This document shows positions 36,175 through 49,100 of a DNA stretch of 64,000 nucleotides, one piece after another; position 1 is the first letter of the stretch, and every line of letters starts with the position of its first letter. Source of the DNA: Channa striata (taxonomy: Eukaryota > Chordata > Actinopteri > Anabantiformes > Channidae); the NCBI GenBank assembly GCA_033026295.1, contig CM065185.1, positions 20,454,001-20,518,000 on the forward strand. The letters are read 5' to 3'. A program made the position numbers and the translations under genes. The notes beneath the pieces were generated by a model that did not search any database, was not told the origin of the DNA, and saw only the letters and a program-made list of their open reading frames with translations.

Positions 36175-39100
36175 ACTGGACGCCTGCTGTTGGTGGGAGG
36201 GGTTGGCGGGTGTCGTCCATTTTTGCAGCATGTCCCATCCAGTCCTCGTGTGCTTTGGACCATCGGAGGGGCAGGGTTTCTGGGTCCAGGGTCAGGGGTC
36301 AGGTTTGCCTAGACGGCCTCAAGTTGTAGCTGTGGTAAATTAGCTCTGAGCTAAATCTGGAGTAAAAACGTGAATCCAGAGAAGCAGCAGCTGCTCAGAC
36401 ACGAGCCAGACGGCACAAACTTGTTTAAAGGCAGACGTTGGTTTTAATAAGGAAGCTACTTTCTCATGCTTAACTGATAATCAACAATGTTAAGAATGAG
36501 TTGATTCATTGTATTCATTGATATAATATACTTGTACTGTTACCAAATTTACTGCCAACCTGTTACAGGTTCTAGACCAGATCATGTTCAGACAAACTGT
36601 TCCAGAGTCTGAGACCAAAGGGGGACACAGCCTCCAACGGGTTGTGTTGGTCCATACCTGTATGTAGCAGCTGTGTTCGGAGCTCCCAAATGATCAAGGC
36701 AGGTTGTTTTAAATTGTTATTAAAGTGATATCAACAGACCTCTACAATTATGAACACACCCTGTGTGAAAACAGACTTTATATTTCTCCTGTAAAGAACG
36801 GTGTCAGAATCTCCCGTGGCTTTGTACAGATCAACAGTCTCTTCTCTGGTTTCAACGTATATTTGTTCCAGACGCTGCTAAAGTGACAGTCAGTCAGCAA
36901 CACCTTGAGGTGGTCTGTGCAGTTTCAGGGCTCATGGTTCATTGTGCTCCATTCATTTTGGTTCATGTGGTCGGGTCTGAACAGTACACCTTCCTTTCTC
37001 CTGATCTGCGAGCAGATATAAAATGAGGAGAATTATGTTTAAATAACACAAATAATTAAAGCCAGAGCCTTATCTTCTATTTGCCTTCAATGCAAAAACA
37101 GGAAATCTTTGGTAACACAAAAGAGATGTCACAAAACCTAACGCTAGATTGAAAGGGGAACAAAAAGTTTAACGCTTGTTGTCATACTTGTCACCAAATA
37201 GTATATATTAATAGTAGTATATTAAAAAACTATACATTTGGTCTTTACCTTCTACTAGCAGTTTGATTTTGGTAAGAGTTCAGACTGACGTGTGAAGTCA
37301 GCCGTGTATGCTTCACCCAGTCATTATTTGTTGTGGAATTACAATAAATATAAAATTTAGCAGTCGAAAGAAATCATCTAACGTCTCTGATTTAATTTGC
37401 AGGATGAGTCTTGCTTAACAGTTTGTTGTATCGGGCTTATTTTTGCCAAAAAGAAAATGTGTAAATCTACACAAAGACAAAGATGAACATCCTGGGTAGA
37501 TGATTAAATCACGCTCCCAAACTCTAAAAAATTAAAATCAATTAAAGCGTGTTTACTAGATTATTATTATTACTTTTGAAGGTACTTTAAGGAGATGAAT
37601 GGACACAATTATGTTGGACGTTAAAAGATGCCAGTTCAAGTCGTTTTACACCTTTCCAAGGTTGTTAGTCGTTACGTTTCACTGTTGTACCTACAGGCCT
37701 AAAAGCCCAAAAACAGGACTATGTTATTGAATCATTTCCACTTTCAAACCTCAGCGTTTTTACTAAACCTAACAAAGTAGTTTCTTGGCCTAAATGTTGT
37801 AAAGTTGTAGCTCTACGCTTACTATTGTAACAAAGGGAGTGAAGGTCCAAACGGCCAGGCGGAGTAGGGCTGCTGTAGTTCCCTCAGAGAGACTGGAACT
37901 GTACTGATGTTCAGGACCCTGTGGTGGTGGTTCATGTGGATTTCAGTTGGGTTTATGTGCAGGTTACAGTTGACTCTAAAGGTTTCTGTGTGCTTTAATG
38001 TGGATCGGTTTTGAAATGCATCAGTCATTCTCACATCTGCTCATGTTTTAAGTTTTTAAGCTGAAATCATTGAATATTCACTCAGATTTTACATCATTGA
38101 GCTTGTATCAAAGCACGCACCACATTTACTTTACACCACTGTGACTATGAAGCTTTTCCAGAACAAACCTCCTCCACCCGTTGTAGTTGAGCAGCGGTGC
38201 AGTCTACGGGAGGAAAAGCAGTCAAACAGCTGACCGTACATCAGACTTGTTCTTCTGATGCTGCCGCCATGATGTGAATCACAGAAAGCAATTCTCAGTC
38301 TGATGTCGCTGTGACGTGGTTCTTATGTCTCCCAGTGTCTCCACGTTCTGCTGGAAACTTGAGGGACAGCGACATTTCTGACAGGTGAACAATCGCTGCA
38401 GGTTGATCTACTGGAACGAGTCTGACATCGGAGTTTTATGGGCACCAAGAATATTTTTGTCACTTGCTGTTTTGATATTTCATTTATCGTCTCACATAAT
38501 CAAGAAAAGCAGACAGTGGGTGAAACTCTGTAGCTACAATCAGCAAAGTTTTAAAATTTGTGCACAACATGTACTTCAGTTGTCCATGAGAATTTCATAC
38601 TCGGGCCACATGCTGCTTAAACCTGTACTTTATTTACACGTGTGCTACTGAAGGTCTCAGAGTTCACGTGGTGGACAATTGTGCGACAGGACAGCAGAAA
38701 GATGGAGCGTCCACAGCGGTTCCATCACTTTGCGTTCACTGTTAAATGTGGTAGAAAGAGGCATGAAACACGCCATATGACGATGACACTTGAGCGGGGG
38801 AGCACATGACCGATTCATGAAACTGAAAAATTCATATCTGTGATCATCACCCACCCACGCAGACTCGTCTTCTGCTGCTGCGACGCACGCTTCCCCTCCT
38901 CCTCCTCTGCCATGTCGAGTTGAGTCATACGTGTGATAACGAGCGGTTCGTGTGTTTTAAAGCTGCAGAGCACTAATCAGTTACTGAGGCTTGATCGGGG
39001 GAGGGCACGTCATGCTGCTGTTGAAATTGTTCTGTGAAATATAATTTTAATTGGAGCCTCCAATTCCGTTTAACACCAGATCCTACGATACTATAATTAA

Positions 39101-39899
39101 ACACTTGACTGACTGAAAATGAATTGGACTGACCTGAGCTGTGCTCACACATCATGTTCTCTGCTTTAAGTCTTTAAGTTGAGTTGAGTTGTTTTTTGAA
39201 TATATGTTAATATATATTCATTTGAATAGATATTGTAGCTGCTGGTTATTATATTGGTTTGACAAAAACATACACTAGAATATAAACAATTGGTCATATA
39301 AGAAAAACCTTTATTATTCCCACAGATGGGAAATTTCCATGTTACAGAAGCAGCCAAAGTGCAAGAATTGAAGAGCCCTTGGACTTTGTACAATAATAAT
39401 CTCAGTAATATTCATTACATAGTTTAAGTAATTTCCTGAGACGTTGCTGAACTTCTTTCTGCTTTTTTGATGTTCTGTGTTACTAAACTGCATGTTTTAC
39501 ATTTTGAAATCATTTTGCAGACAGAAATTATTTTAAAAATAGATTTCTTAAGACGCCTGCCATTGTAAAATCTGTCTCATCCGCTGAAATAGCTCATAAA
39601 TGATAAAGTTAATAATCATTTTTAAATAAATGATTGGTGTAAGAACTGGACTTTAATCAGACTGTTAAACTCGTTGTTCCTATTTTTTTCCGACAACACT
39701 TTCATATTGAAAACGATCTGCTCGCCGCGTTCAGGTGCCGTAATGTTGCCTTCACGTGTTGTCAGTGTCCGTCTGCAGTCGTGTGCTCGGAAACACCAGG
39801 CCTGTGTGTTTCCCTCCGTCCTCCTTTACATTCCGCGCACTGCTCGTCGTTGCTTCTTCCTCCTTTATGAGTCATAACCGCTTAAACGTGTCTTTGATT
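36175..39899 (+). other. dlg1: dlg1 intron 3, second part
   Basis: No exon, recognisable mobile element or array was found in this stretch. It is AT-leaning intronic sequence with scattered short open frames. CpG content rises only near its right end, toward the alpha promoter. Confidence 0.6.
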
Positions 39900-39909
39900 A
39901 GCTGGAGTT

Positions 39910-39919
39910 GGGATTTCCC
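39910..39919 (+). promoter_or_regulatory. kappa-B-like site GGGATTTCCC
   Basis: The sequence fits the NF-kappa-B consensus GGGRNWYYCC at all ten positions and lies 188 bases before the alpha start codon. The same ten bases also occur by chance in a repeat-rich part of the SNTX-like intron (about 3728), so a single match is weak evidence. Confidence 0.4.
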
Positions 39920-39995
39920 ACTGTGCTTAAACGCAGCCTGAGTGTGGAGGAGCGGGTCCAGCGAGTCCCGCTCCCGCTGAGCTCCGGATCCCGGC

Positions 39996-40073
39996 ATGAA
40001 GGGGGACTTTCCGGTGAGCGGCTCTTCGTGTGTGTGTGTGAGAGAACGGGCCGGACCGGAGCTCGGACCGTGA
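39996..40073 (+). CDS. Upstream ORF in the alpha leader
   Basis: ATG at 39996 opens 25 codons and stops at 40071-40073, 33 bases before the alpha start. It is in the same frame as alpha but closed by the stop. A four-codon uORF (40076-40087) and an out-of-frame ATG at 40081, which reads through the alpha start and past the donor, follow. If the transcript starts left of 39996, scanning ribosomes meet all of them before ATG 40107, which has a strong context (A at -3, G at +4). Confidence 0.35.
   Translation: MKGDFPVSGSSCVCVRERAGPELGP
40003..40012 (+). promoter_or_regulatory. kappa-B-like site GGGACTTTCC
   Basis: This is the classical immunoglobulin-kappa-type NF-kappa-B decamer. It lies 93 bases right of the other kappa-B-like site and about 95 bases before the alpha start codon, within the CpG island. 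Confidence 0.45.
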
Positions 40074-40106
40074 AGATGAGATGCTGATGTTCGCGGGCTC
40101 GGAACG

Positions 40107-40136
40107 ATGGACTGCATCTGCATTGTCACAACGAAG
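40107..40136 (+). CDS. dlg1: dlg1 alternative first exon, alpha form (MDCICIVTTK)
   Basis: Ten codons, MDCICIVTTK, end in phase 0 at the donor GTAACG (40137). MDCLCIVTTK followed by KYR is the N-terminus of PSD-95 (DLG4), and rodent SAP97 has an equivalent alpha isoform. Cysteines 3 and 5 are the palmitoylation pair that anchors PSD-95 at the postsynaptic membrane. Here the exon lies in intron 3 of dlg1 behind its own CpG island. It splices in phase to the KYR exon at 63243, so this product would lack L27 and probably be lipid-anchored. The start is set by the first in-frame ATG with a strong Kozak context. The identity is clear; neuronal expression is inferred from relatives. Confidence 0.9.
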
Positions 40137-42780
40137 GTAACGTCGGTTCTGTTTCCGTTCCCGCCGCCTCCGCTACAAGCAGCTACAGGACAGTGACGTT
40201 AAGTGGCCAAGATAAAATGTGAAAGTTCGAGATTTACCGTCTGTGAGGAGTGTGTCAGTGTTCTGATGTCACATGGGTCCGGTCCCGTTCTTTGGTCCCG
40301 GTCCTAGGTTTTACCCAGAAGGAGGAGACTTGTAGTTTGTGATGTTTCTTGAAGGGAGCGTGGCTGCGCACGTGCACAGTCCTGATCAGAGTTCTGAGGT
40401 TTGGACTGAGTGAAGGTGAATATTGTCTGATGACTCTCCAGTGGACACACTGAAGGAGACGCTTTCACTTCTCATTCCGGACTGTCCTGGTGTCTTCATC
40501 CCTTTGTGTCCTCAGCCTGCTGCTGTTACTTGATGCTGAGGGACGTAAAATTGTCAGCCAGACTTTGTCACATGTGGAGAACTTAGCTTAAAGTTGTGCG
40601 TGTTTGTTGTGCTGCTGAAGGAGAAGTGTTCTTGTGTATGACGGGCTTTAAGTACTAGTAACGGTTGAAGGTGTGACTGGGTTTTGGTTCTGGACCCTCA
40701 GTCACACGCAAGAAAACCTGCAGGACACAGAGTTGGAGGATGTGACATGAACCAAGAAAAATGTTGCTTGTCAAGAAGGTGAAGAGTCAGCGTTTTTATT
40801 CTTATAGGTAATTTTATTAAACAAATGCTTTTCTTCTGTAGCACCAGTGGGTTTTTAATATTTCTAAATGAAAACACAGATGCTAATAACAGTAATCATT
40901 AATAATGCTTTTACATAAGCTTCTGAGTGTCAGTGGTTCTTGATCGCTGCTCTGAACCAGAAAAAAGACGCACCGTGTCCTTTATGGTGATGGATTTAAT
41001 GTGTCTTTAATAACATTCAGAGATGATGGTCAATGCTCGAGTTTGATTGAAACTGCAGCAGAAATCGGACAGGTTATAGATTTATGCGACACTGACTGTA
41101 CGCAGACAATATGTCATGCTGCTAACGAGTCGTTTGCTGAAAGACTTACCGATAATAATAAACGCTAAATCTTAAGAAATGTTGTGCACCTTATTAAGTA
41201 AAAGGTATAAAGTTGGCAAAAGCTTTCTATGATTTTAAAGATCATTAGTCATGTGTGAATTTCAGTCCAAGACCTCCTGCTGGTCCAGGATCAGATTCCT
41301 TCAGGCCCTCTGTTCTTTGTGCGGTGTTGTCATCTTGCTCTCATCTAATCTGCTCTCAGCTCCACAAGTATAAATATATAAATATGATTTCCATCTTTTG
41401 ACCTTTGGCCCTTTGCTTTGTTTCTGTTCTGTGACCAGTGTAGTGAAGAAAATGCAGGTCTTCGATAATGCATTCATTTATTTTAGTTGACGCTGAAATC
41501 TACTTTGTGTCAGTCCCACAGACGGACGTTGCCTGAACCGTAGCGGCACTTTGCCCTGCGGCTCACAGTCGAGGTTTCGAGCCTCAGGTGCTCGCTGCGT
41601 GTTTGTAGGGCAGCGCCTCGGCGTTGGCACTATTTTCAGCTCCTTATTAACCGGGTGCTGCAGCTCTGTGGCTCAGCACAAGCAAACACAGTTTGCTCAG
41701 GCTAAATTCAGCCGCTGCGGCGCTGCCGCCGCTCGTGATGAGACACAGTGAAAGTCTGATACTTGTCCACACTGTAGACGCAGGAAAACCACTTGTGGTC
41801 ACGCCACGGCCTGCGTCGCCTGCGCAAACATTAATTTTAGTTTGAGAGTCTGAAGATCCTCTTCGATGCTGCTTTGGTCATACTCAGCAGATATTTAAGG
41901 TCCACTCATATCACTGAAATGATATGTGGATTCATTGTAAGTCATTTTTGGAATGTATAGGGTCTTATGTGTAAAGTTTGCTATGAATTCAGCTGAATTT
42001 TAAGATGTATAAAAAAATAACAAACTCAAATTAGAGCCTGCATTACCAAACCACAGTTTGTGTGAAAACAGTTTGACAAAGACCAGTACGTTGTTGTACA
42101 TAAGACTGCAGTTAAAACCAGTGAAATTGCAAAATTCTCAATTCCAGAAGCCACCCAAAAATCCCACCTCAGTGTTCCAAATGATCCTGGGGACGGAGGT
42201 GCTGCTGTTGATATGTGGAGCGAAGACCCACACTGAAGACATGAGGTTAGAAAGAGTTGGTTTCCTCTATGAATTGGTCATAAAACGTGATTCCGAAAAT
42301 CAAACGTCGTGTCCTTCAGCTAATGACATATAAACAGTCATTCAGTGAATACAGCCATTAAAGATTTGCATGGCTGATGGAACAAATGGAGGCCAGGGTT
42401 GTGGTTTGAGCTTGAAGCGTAGCAAAGTTTGGACTTTGACACTCGGAGTGTGACTGCAGACAGTGCAGCTGCAGGGTTGCTCCATGTTTCCATGACTAGA
42501 ACCTTAAACCTCAAAGACTTGACCCGCCAGCTGTTGTCTCTCACTGAACACAGCTGAACTCTCTCTCGCCGCGTTTTACTGGGATGGCGGTGTGAGTGGA
42601 GCCGTGCGGTGAGGCAGGAAAAAGGGTTTGCCAACACTGACCACAGACCGACACACCCATGAAGCACAGTCACAGAGCAAATACCAGCAGCAAAGAGTCA
42701 CAGCTGTGGGCTGAAACACGTACTGGTCTTCATCATCATGAGCCCCACCCCTTACTAACCCCAACACTTAATCTTCAATT

Positions 42781-43100
42781 CAAATTTTCAACTTAACTTT
42801 ATTTATATGTTGCCAATTTACAGCAAAGTCGTCTCAAGGCACTTTACATAATAAAATCATTTAGAGAGAAGCCAACAAATCCCCCTTGAGCAGCCGTAGG
42901 CAACAGTGGAGAGGAAAAACTCCCTTTAACGGAAGAAACTCTGGGCTCGGGGTGAGTGGACGTCTGGGCAGGTTGGTAGGACCAGTAGCTGCGCACTGGA
43001 AGACACACAGCTCCAAAGCCGGGGACACCTGAAGACAGGGACAGACAGGGGACAGAGAGGGAGAAGGACGACTTGTCAGAGTTGCTGTCATACAGTCTGT
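42781..43100 (+). repeat. Dispersed teleost interspersed repeat
   Basis: 'aactttatttatatgttgccaatttacagcaaagtcgtctcaaggcactttaca', then 'aacaaatcccccttgagcagc' and 'aacagtggagaggaaaaactccc', form a sequence seen many times in fish genomes. The right boundary is estimated. Open frames on its - strand are not genes. Confidence 0.6.
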
Positions 43101-44385
43101 GTTGGAGGGAGCAGTAGTCAGTGTCTGACGTCTCCTGGAACTGTAGCTCTTCGGGTGTGTTTAATATTTGCATACTCCGCCCCGGTTAGTTCGCTGGGAG
43201 TGGTTCAGGAAATGGTCGCACGGTTTGTGACCACCGGTCTGATATTTTCTGGTGAAATGTTAGTGCATGGGATGCTGAGACTGATGAGTGGATAAACATT
43301 GTGCTCCTGTATTTATGCCGAAGCCCGTTTAATCTTTGCTCTCGCATCAGTCATTAAAATGAGTGGGATCGTCTCTCCCTTGGTTGATGATTACATTCCC
43401 TCGTAAAATGTAGCTTTTGTCAGCATCCTCCTGTAGTCGAACTATAGCACTAGTTTCTGTTTATGGAGAGGAGGAGCCAACATTGTCCCAGCTTTAGACA
43501 ATCATGTAACTTTCAAGCAAAAAGTTAGAACTGCATTGTTTTTTTTTTTTGTCTATATTGTTGGTGTGAGTGAAACAAGTCTAACTTTTGGATTTAACTG
43601 GATCCGTCAGTCAGTCCATTCAGCAAAAGTCCAGCACACACAGGGAGAAGGTGTTTTATGGCCTCGTTCATACTTAAATAAGTCCAATCTAAAATGATTT
43701 ACTTTACATAAAGCTGAATTGTTTGAGTAATAATGCATCATATTTTATTTTGTTTTTTTACCTAGTAAGTAAAGTTTATGGTGGTGTTCTGCATCCTGTT
43801 GTGTATCGGTTGTGTGTTACTCTTCATTTTTTCATCTCTTTTCCCATAGAGGAGTTGATGGAGTTTCCTTTTTTACAATTGTGTAATGAAGCAGTGTGAA
43901 CTGTGTTTTAAATCATTTTTTAGATTAAAAAATAATAACCGATAAGAGTACTGTTGAAGTGTTGGATGGTTTAGCAGTAACATTAAGCTTAGTGGTGCCG
44001 TGAAAATCCTAACGAAAGCTGTACGCGACCCCAAACAGAGCTTCCGGTTCTGACGGGAATGTTAATTTGAACTTTGAAGGTAACGAGCCTTTGTTGTCAG
44101 GTCCCATAAACACAAGCTGCAGCCGTTTTGTGTTGACGGACAAACTCTGCTCTGCTCACTGCTGCTCTGGGAAAATGTGACGTTAATTATTTATGTTAAT
44201 TACAGGCTGCTGCAGCTGAAGGCCACAGTGGGTTACAGGATGAGACGGCTGCTGTCATGTATGGTTTCTTAAGCGTGCTTTAAAAAGATGCAAGCTTACC
44301 CTCTGGGATGGTGAGGAACAGTATATAAATATTACACACGAGTAAATAAAGACATAAATTCATGCTTGTACAGTGAGTCACCAGT

Positions 44386-44553
44386 GTGGAGTCACTTGGA
44401 AATCAATGGGACGGTGAGGCATATGCAAAACAGTCATATTATCCCGAGTATATGGGCTGCCAGGGTCAAAGATGTACAGACCCAGACACACGGACTTTTA
44501 AGACGATTCTGAAAATATCATCAGAGGATGAAGTTGAGGAAGAGCTGGGATCG
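44386..44553 (+). CDS. Unassigned exon-like open frame in dlg1 intron 3
   Basis: ATG at 44386 opens 56 codons to a consensus-like donor, GTAAGA, at 44554, ending in phase 0, the phase that fits the exon at 63243. The peptide ends in an acidic stretch (SSEDEVEEELGS) and has a cysteine pair near its middle. I do not recognise it. The upstream DNA is not CpG-rich, unlike the two confirmed alternative first exons. A chance open frame followed by a chance donor is the simplest alternative. Confidence 0.2.
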
Positions 44554-44985
44554 GTAAGAAAAAGTCCTCCTCTAAACTTTCCCTCTGCTGTTAATGAAGT
44601 TGTCATGTGTTCTCAGGACAAAACTCCTGGTCTAGAACCCCTGCTGGTTCCAGCTCTGATCTGTGAGACGTGGCTGTGGGCGTGTAAAGACTTCAATGCC
44701 ACTGATAAATGCATTTGATCAGAGGAGGAAACGAAAGACAAACAGTATATTTATTCTGGTACACGCTGCTAAGCTGCGGTGGATCAAAAAGGCTTTTGTT
44801 TGTTTTCACTGTAAATGTGACAGATGTGGACACGTAAGTTGTGGGATCCTTATATCGGAGAACAGTGTTGTGTGTAAATGAATTAAGAATGTTGTGTGAC
44901 AAACGTATTTCTGTAGACTTTCACAGCCACCTTGTGTTGGTTTCAGTCTTAACGTTAAATACGAGGAGGTGTCGCTCTGTGTGAG

Positions 44986-45025
44986 CTCCACTCTTCTCCA
45001 CTCTGCTCCACTCTGCTCCACTCTG
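44986..45025 (+). repeat. 10-bp tandem repeat, about four copies
   Basis: CTCCACTCTG-type units, the first with a T change, run in tandem. On the other strand the same sequence reads as repeated GAGTGGAGCA. Confidence 0.85.
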
Positions 45026-45362
45026 CTCCTTTCCCCCTCTGCACTCTTCTGTCATGCACACGTTGGAAAAGGCTAATTAGAAACCTGATTACGCACATAC
45101 ATGGCAAAATCAGGCTCTTCACGAGAAATTGACCTTGGGAAATTAGGGGCCTTCGATCCTCTGCAGTGATCACGTAAACCAAGTTTGTTACTTGGGAAAG
45201 CGCCTGCTGCAGAAAGCGTAACTAAAGTTCAGTGTAACACTGAAGTTGACCTGAATGACATCAAGGTCCACGAGGACGTTCAGTAGCTGTGTTCACAGTG
45301 GGCTGTAAGGGGCTGATGTGGCTTAGAGGGCACACAAGTTATGAGCATCAGCCATGCATGGG

Positions 45363-45364
<2 letters not shown>

Positions 45365-45429
<65 letters not shown>
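45365..45429 (+). repeat. (AC)n microsatellite
   Basis: A perfect AC tract of about 64 bases. It causes Thr-His, His-Thr and Cys-Val open frames that are artefacts. Confidence 0.97.
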
Positions 45430-45430
<1 letters not shown>

Positions 45431-46168
45431 CAGGCTGGCAGCAGACTGCAGGGAGGTTTGGAGAAGGAGGAACAGAGGATGCTGGGAAGGAGTGGGTGTA
45501 AAAACAGGGGCAGAGGTACGAAACGCTCGCTGTGACCTTTGACCTCTGGTGATGGTGCCACTTTTATGCCGTACAAGGCAGCAAAAGTGTTTTTGCGCTT
45601 AGGCAGCAGGAAGAAAGACATCGTTACCGTAGAAGATGAAAGGTTTATTCAGAAACTATTTAAGTTCAAAATATTTATTTGCTATAACCAGAGAACAGAT
45701 GTGATTTATATAGTCTCAATATGTAGGATGTTAGAAGCTTGTAAACTGCGGCGTGTTGGTCAGTCATTGTACTGACTGAACCTCTGTCTTTTGTGGTCGT
45801 CTCCCATCTTGATCTGCACGTGTTCATGCTCGTGGAGGATCTCCTGCATAATAAACGGAGCTGTCACATCTGCTGCAGCCTAACTCGCTCCCAGTCCTGC
45901 TCAATAATGGATTCCCCTTTGTGTCTGTGTGTTGCTGGAGAGACAGCGGCAGACAGAAGGAACGAAAAGTGAATTTTGTTAGTGGGATTGGTTTCCATGA
46001 TTAAATGTTGGATTTGGAGAATACGATCCCAGCAGATCTGCACAGAAGCAGAGCAGCAGTTCCTCTGTGGACTCAGTCAAAATGTTCACATTAACAAACA
46101 CTTTAATTTTCTTACATGGAAAGTGAAATTTTCACTCTGCGTTGTTGAAGTGTAGGACAACGCAGCTG

Positions 46169-46190
46169 GTGTGTGTGTGTGTGTGTGTGT
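46169..46190 (+). repeat. (TG)n microsatellite
   Basis: A perfect run of about 11 GT units in dlg1 intron 3. Confidence 0.9.
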
Positions 46191-49100
46191 AGTAAGTCTG
46201 TCCTCTCTGGCCAGTTGGCAGCTTCATTTTCAGGTGGCCTGTGATGTATCCGGCTCTCTTTGTGTTTGTGGCAATCTCTGTCGCAACAGGAAGTGCTCAA
46301 CATTTTGATTGACTTCACTTCTTTCCCTCAGAGAGTAGATCACAAAGAGTCGGCTTCCCCTCTCCGCGCTCTGCTAAGAGCTTTTCCATGTTTCAGCTTC
46401 TCCTAAAACTCTCTGCAGCCTGATCTGGTCTTAGGCCAGAAAGTTTGGTCCTGGTCTTAACTGGCCTCAGGCCAGACAGTTTGTGCTCGGTACATAAGCC
46501 AAGTAATTGGACAGAGTAAAAATGCTCAACGTAAACGCGTCAACTGTGGTCATGTTCAGCCGTGGTTCCTCTGGGGTTGGAATAAACATCTTCCTTCTGT
46601 GCATGCCTGTCCCACCCAACACAGGGTGGGGACGCTAAAAACTACTGATCTGAGGCTGACCGTGTTTTTGTTCTATATTAAGAGGCCAAAAGACCAATAA
46701 GCTGTTTAAATATTAAATATTAAATTAAAAGTTTTACAGTTGTATGTCCTGTTTTGCGTGTTACGTTGCTGTTAAATTAGAAAGGACAGCAGAATATGAT
46801 GTGGGTGTATTGTGGTTCTCCTCTTCTACTGGATTAATTGGAAAAAAAACCCAAAAAACCTTCAGCTCGTTATGCATTGTTATTAACGATCACCCAGCAT
46901 TACCATTGTTCAGAGACATCTCACTCGCTCTTCTCCTCAGGTGCCAGTAAATGCAACTGGTTGAGTGAAGAGTAAAGAGACTTTTCAGCTGAACTCTCTT
47001 TAGTCTCCCAGAGGATTCTGGTTTGGGACTGGCTAACTGCACACACTGCAGATATGAAGCTTAGATGTGACCTCCAGTGGCTCTGGTGTACTGTCCACCC
47101 CCGTCCTCCACCTCGGGGCATCGCCTCGCCATCTGGGTCGACTCAGAGAAAGGAGTGTCTGCCAACGTCCTTTTAGGACAAACATAACCAGTCTACACAA
47201 TCCTGTGTTGAAACAACTCAAGGTGCTGCATTGGTGTTGGGGAATGGTTATTCAGGGATCCAGGCAGTCCACTTTTCCTAATAGATCCATGAGGTTTCGT
47301 AGGTGCTATGAGAGAGGATGTTACATCAGCATTTGGACAATTGACCGATCATTTCACTATGAATAAATCATTTTAGATGCTTACAAAGATTAGGAGGAGG
47401 GGGAGCCTACAGATATTTAAATAAACTTACAGGGATGAGAACGTTACTGACGATTCATATACACACAGTTCCTTCAGTGTCCTTCAGGTGTTGGTGGTGT
47501 GCTCACCTCCTCTAACAGACGTAAGGTACACTCAGCAGGTTCACCACTGTGTCTAATGAGGACGGAACAAAGTCTTGTCCCACCTGTTTTGACATGCACA
47601 TGTCCTGATACGTCCCAAAGTGCAGAAAAAGCAGGAAGAGGCCGCATCTGTGTGGCGGCCTGCTGCCCCCTGCTGCCCCCTGCTGCTGCTTTGCTGGTGG
47701 TGTATCTGTTTGTCTGTCACCTCATTGAGATGTCATGACAACCACCTGCTGGACAGGTAAAGACGGCTCAATGTCGGTGTTGTCCTCTCACGGTTGACTA
47801 CAGGCTCACACTGAATCTCGTCTACTCCCGCTCTTTACTCTAGTTTACTGTTCTATAAAACTGAATTCTTTGTTGACATGTCTAAAAGGAAGTCTGCTTT
47901 GCACCCGACCTGTCATTTGTCATAATTAGAGTTTAAAGGCTTTGTTTCATTAGCTGCATCAGGTCAGTATGTCACAGTCGTCTTCTGTGAAATCATTGGA
48001 CTTGCTTACTTAGTTTGAAGTTTTAAACTTTGAGTTTTTTGTGATCTGGTCAACAGGTGCTTCGCTTCCAAACCACTCTGAATTCTGACCGGAGTCTAAG
48101 AGGAAATGATGAATCTTTACGAGTAAAAGTAAAATTGTGATATATACCTGACATCATCTTTTGAAGAGCAATGATTGATTGTGGAGTGGAAAAAAAAGCT
48201 GATATGTGGAGTGGAGTCCAGCAGGGGGAACCGTCCCCTCAGCTGTGAAGCTCCTGACTACATCTCCCTGGATGAGGCCTGGCTTTGTACTGCACTGTCC
48301 ATTCAGTCCAGGCGTTTCTGACCCAGGGAGGCGACCTTCCCTTTCTCACTAAAGCTTTTTCTGTAGTCAGTAAACAAAGTACAAAATATAGTAACAATTA
48401 ATAAGAGTTTAATCTATCTTAAAATGTTTACATTTATTCTTGATAACTATTAAAACATGTATCAACTCTTCATTTGCTCGAGCTTCCTATTGAACGAGCT
48501 CTTTATTCTGTACAGTGACTAGTATGTGAAGCTTCAGAGGTTCGGCAGGCGAGAAGTACCTCAAAGATTCCAGCTGAATGTTATTTCAGTTTGAAAATGT
48601 ATGTGAATAGTGTTGGTTTAAATGAAAACAATATGTTCAAAACACTGAGGCTGTATTAAAGTATGAGCTGACCCACAGCATGGGTGGATCAGAGACCCGG
48701 GTCACGTGAGGTCCATGTAAATCAACACACACACAGTGTGAGCCCGTGTTTTCGAGTGTGTGGGGACTGATGTGTAAATTTAGAAGGAGGCCGTCACATC
48801 TGAACCTGTCAGCTGTTATAACTGTCACTGCAGACACTCGGTCTGCACAGCTCGACTGCACTCTGTCCGTCCGTCCGTCCGTCCCTCTGTGTGTGTGTGT
48901 GTTTGCCGAGTGACGCATGTGTGTGAGTGTGCTGCCTGACTCAGCCTTTGATAATGAGGTGCTCAGACAGCAGCACACACAGGCGCAAGCTAATTGGTGC
49001 AAACTGTCCAAAATGTAATTCACACGGAAGCTTCATCTGATACCTCTGTCTGTCTCTTCCTGTCCATTTGTCTTTAGTCCCGCACTTAATTCCTGTCTGA

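Larger units (their letters stand above)
39900..40106 (+). promoter_or_regulatory. dlg1: Internal alpha promoter and leader of dlg1
   Basis: A CpG-dense island about 200 bases long sits in a CpG-poor intron, directly before the exon encoding MDCICIVTTK. It has no TATA box. It contains two exact kappa-B-type sites (39910-39919 and 40003-40012) and several upstream ATGs, described separately. This is where an alternative first exon would be expected to start. The exact start of transcription is unknown. Confidence 0.65.

Noticed and set aside
42844..43173. 109-residue - strand open frame
   Set aside because: It lies largely within a dispersed teleost repeat and matches no known protein.
45280..45621. 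Overlapping Thr-His and Cys-Val frames
   Set aside because: They are produced by the AC microsatellite at 45365-45429.
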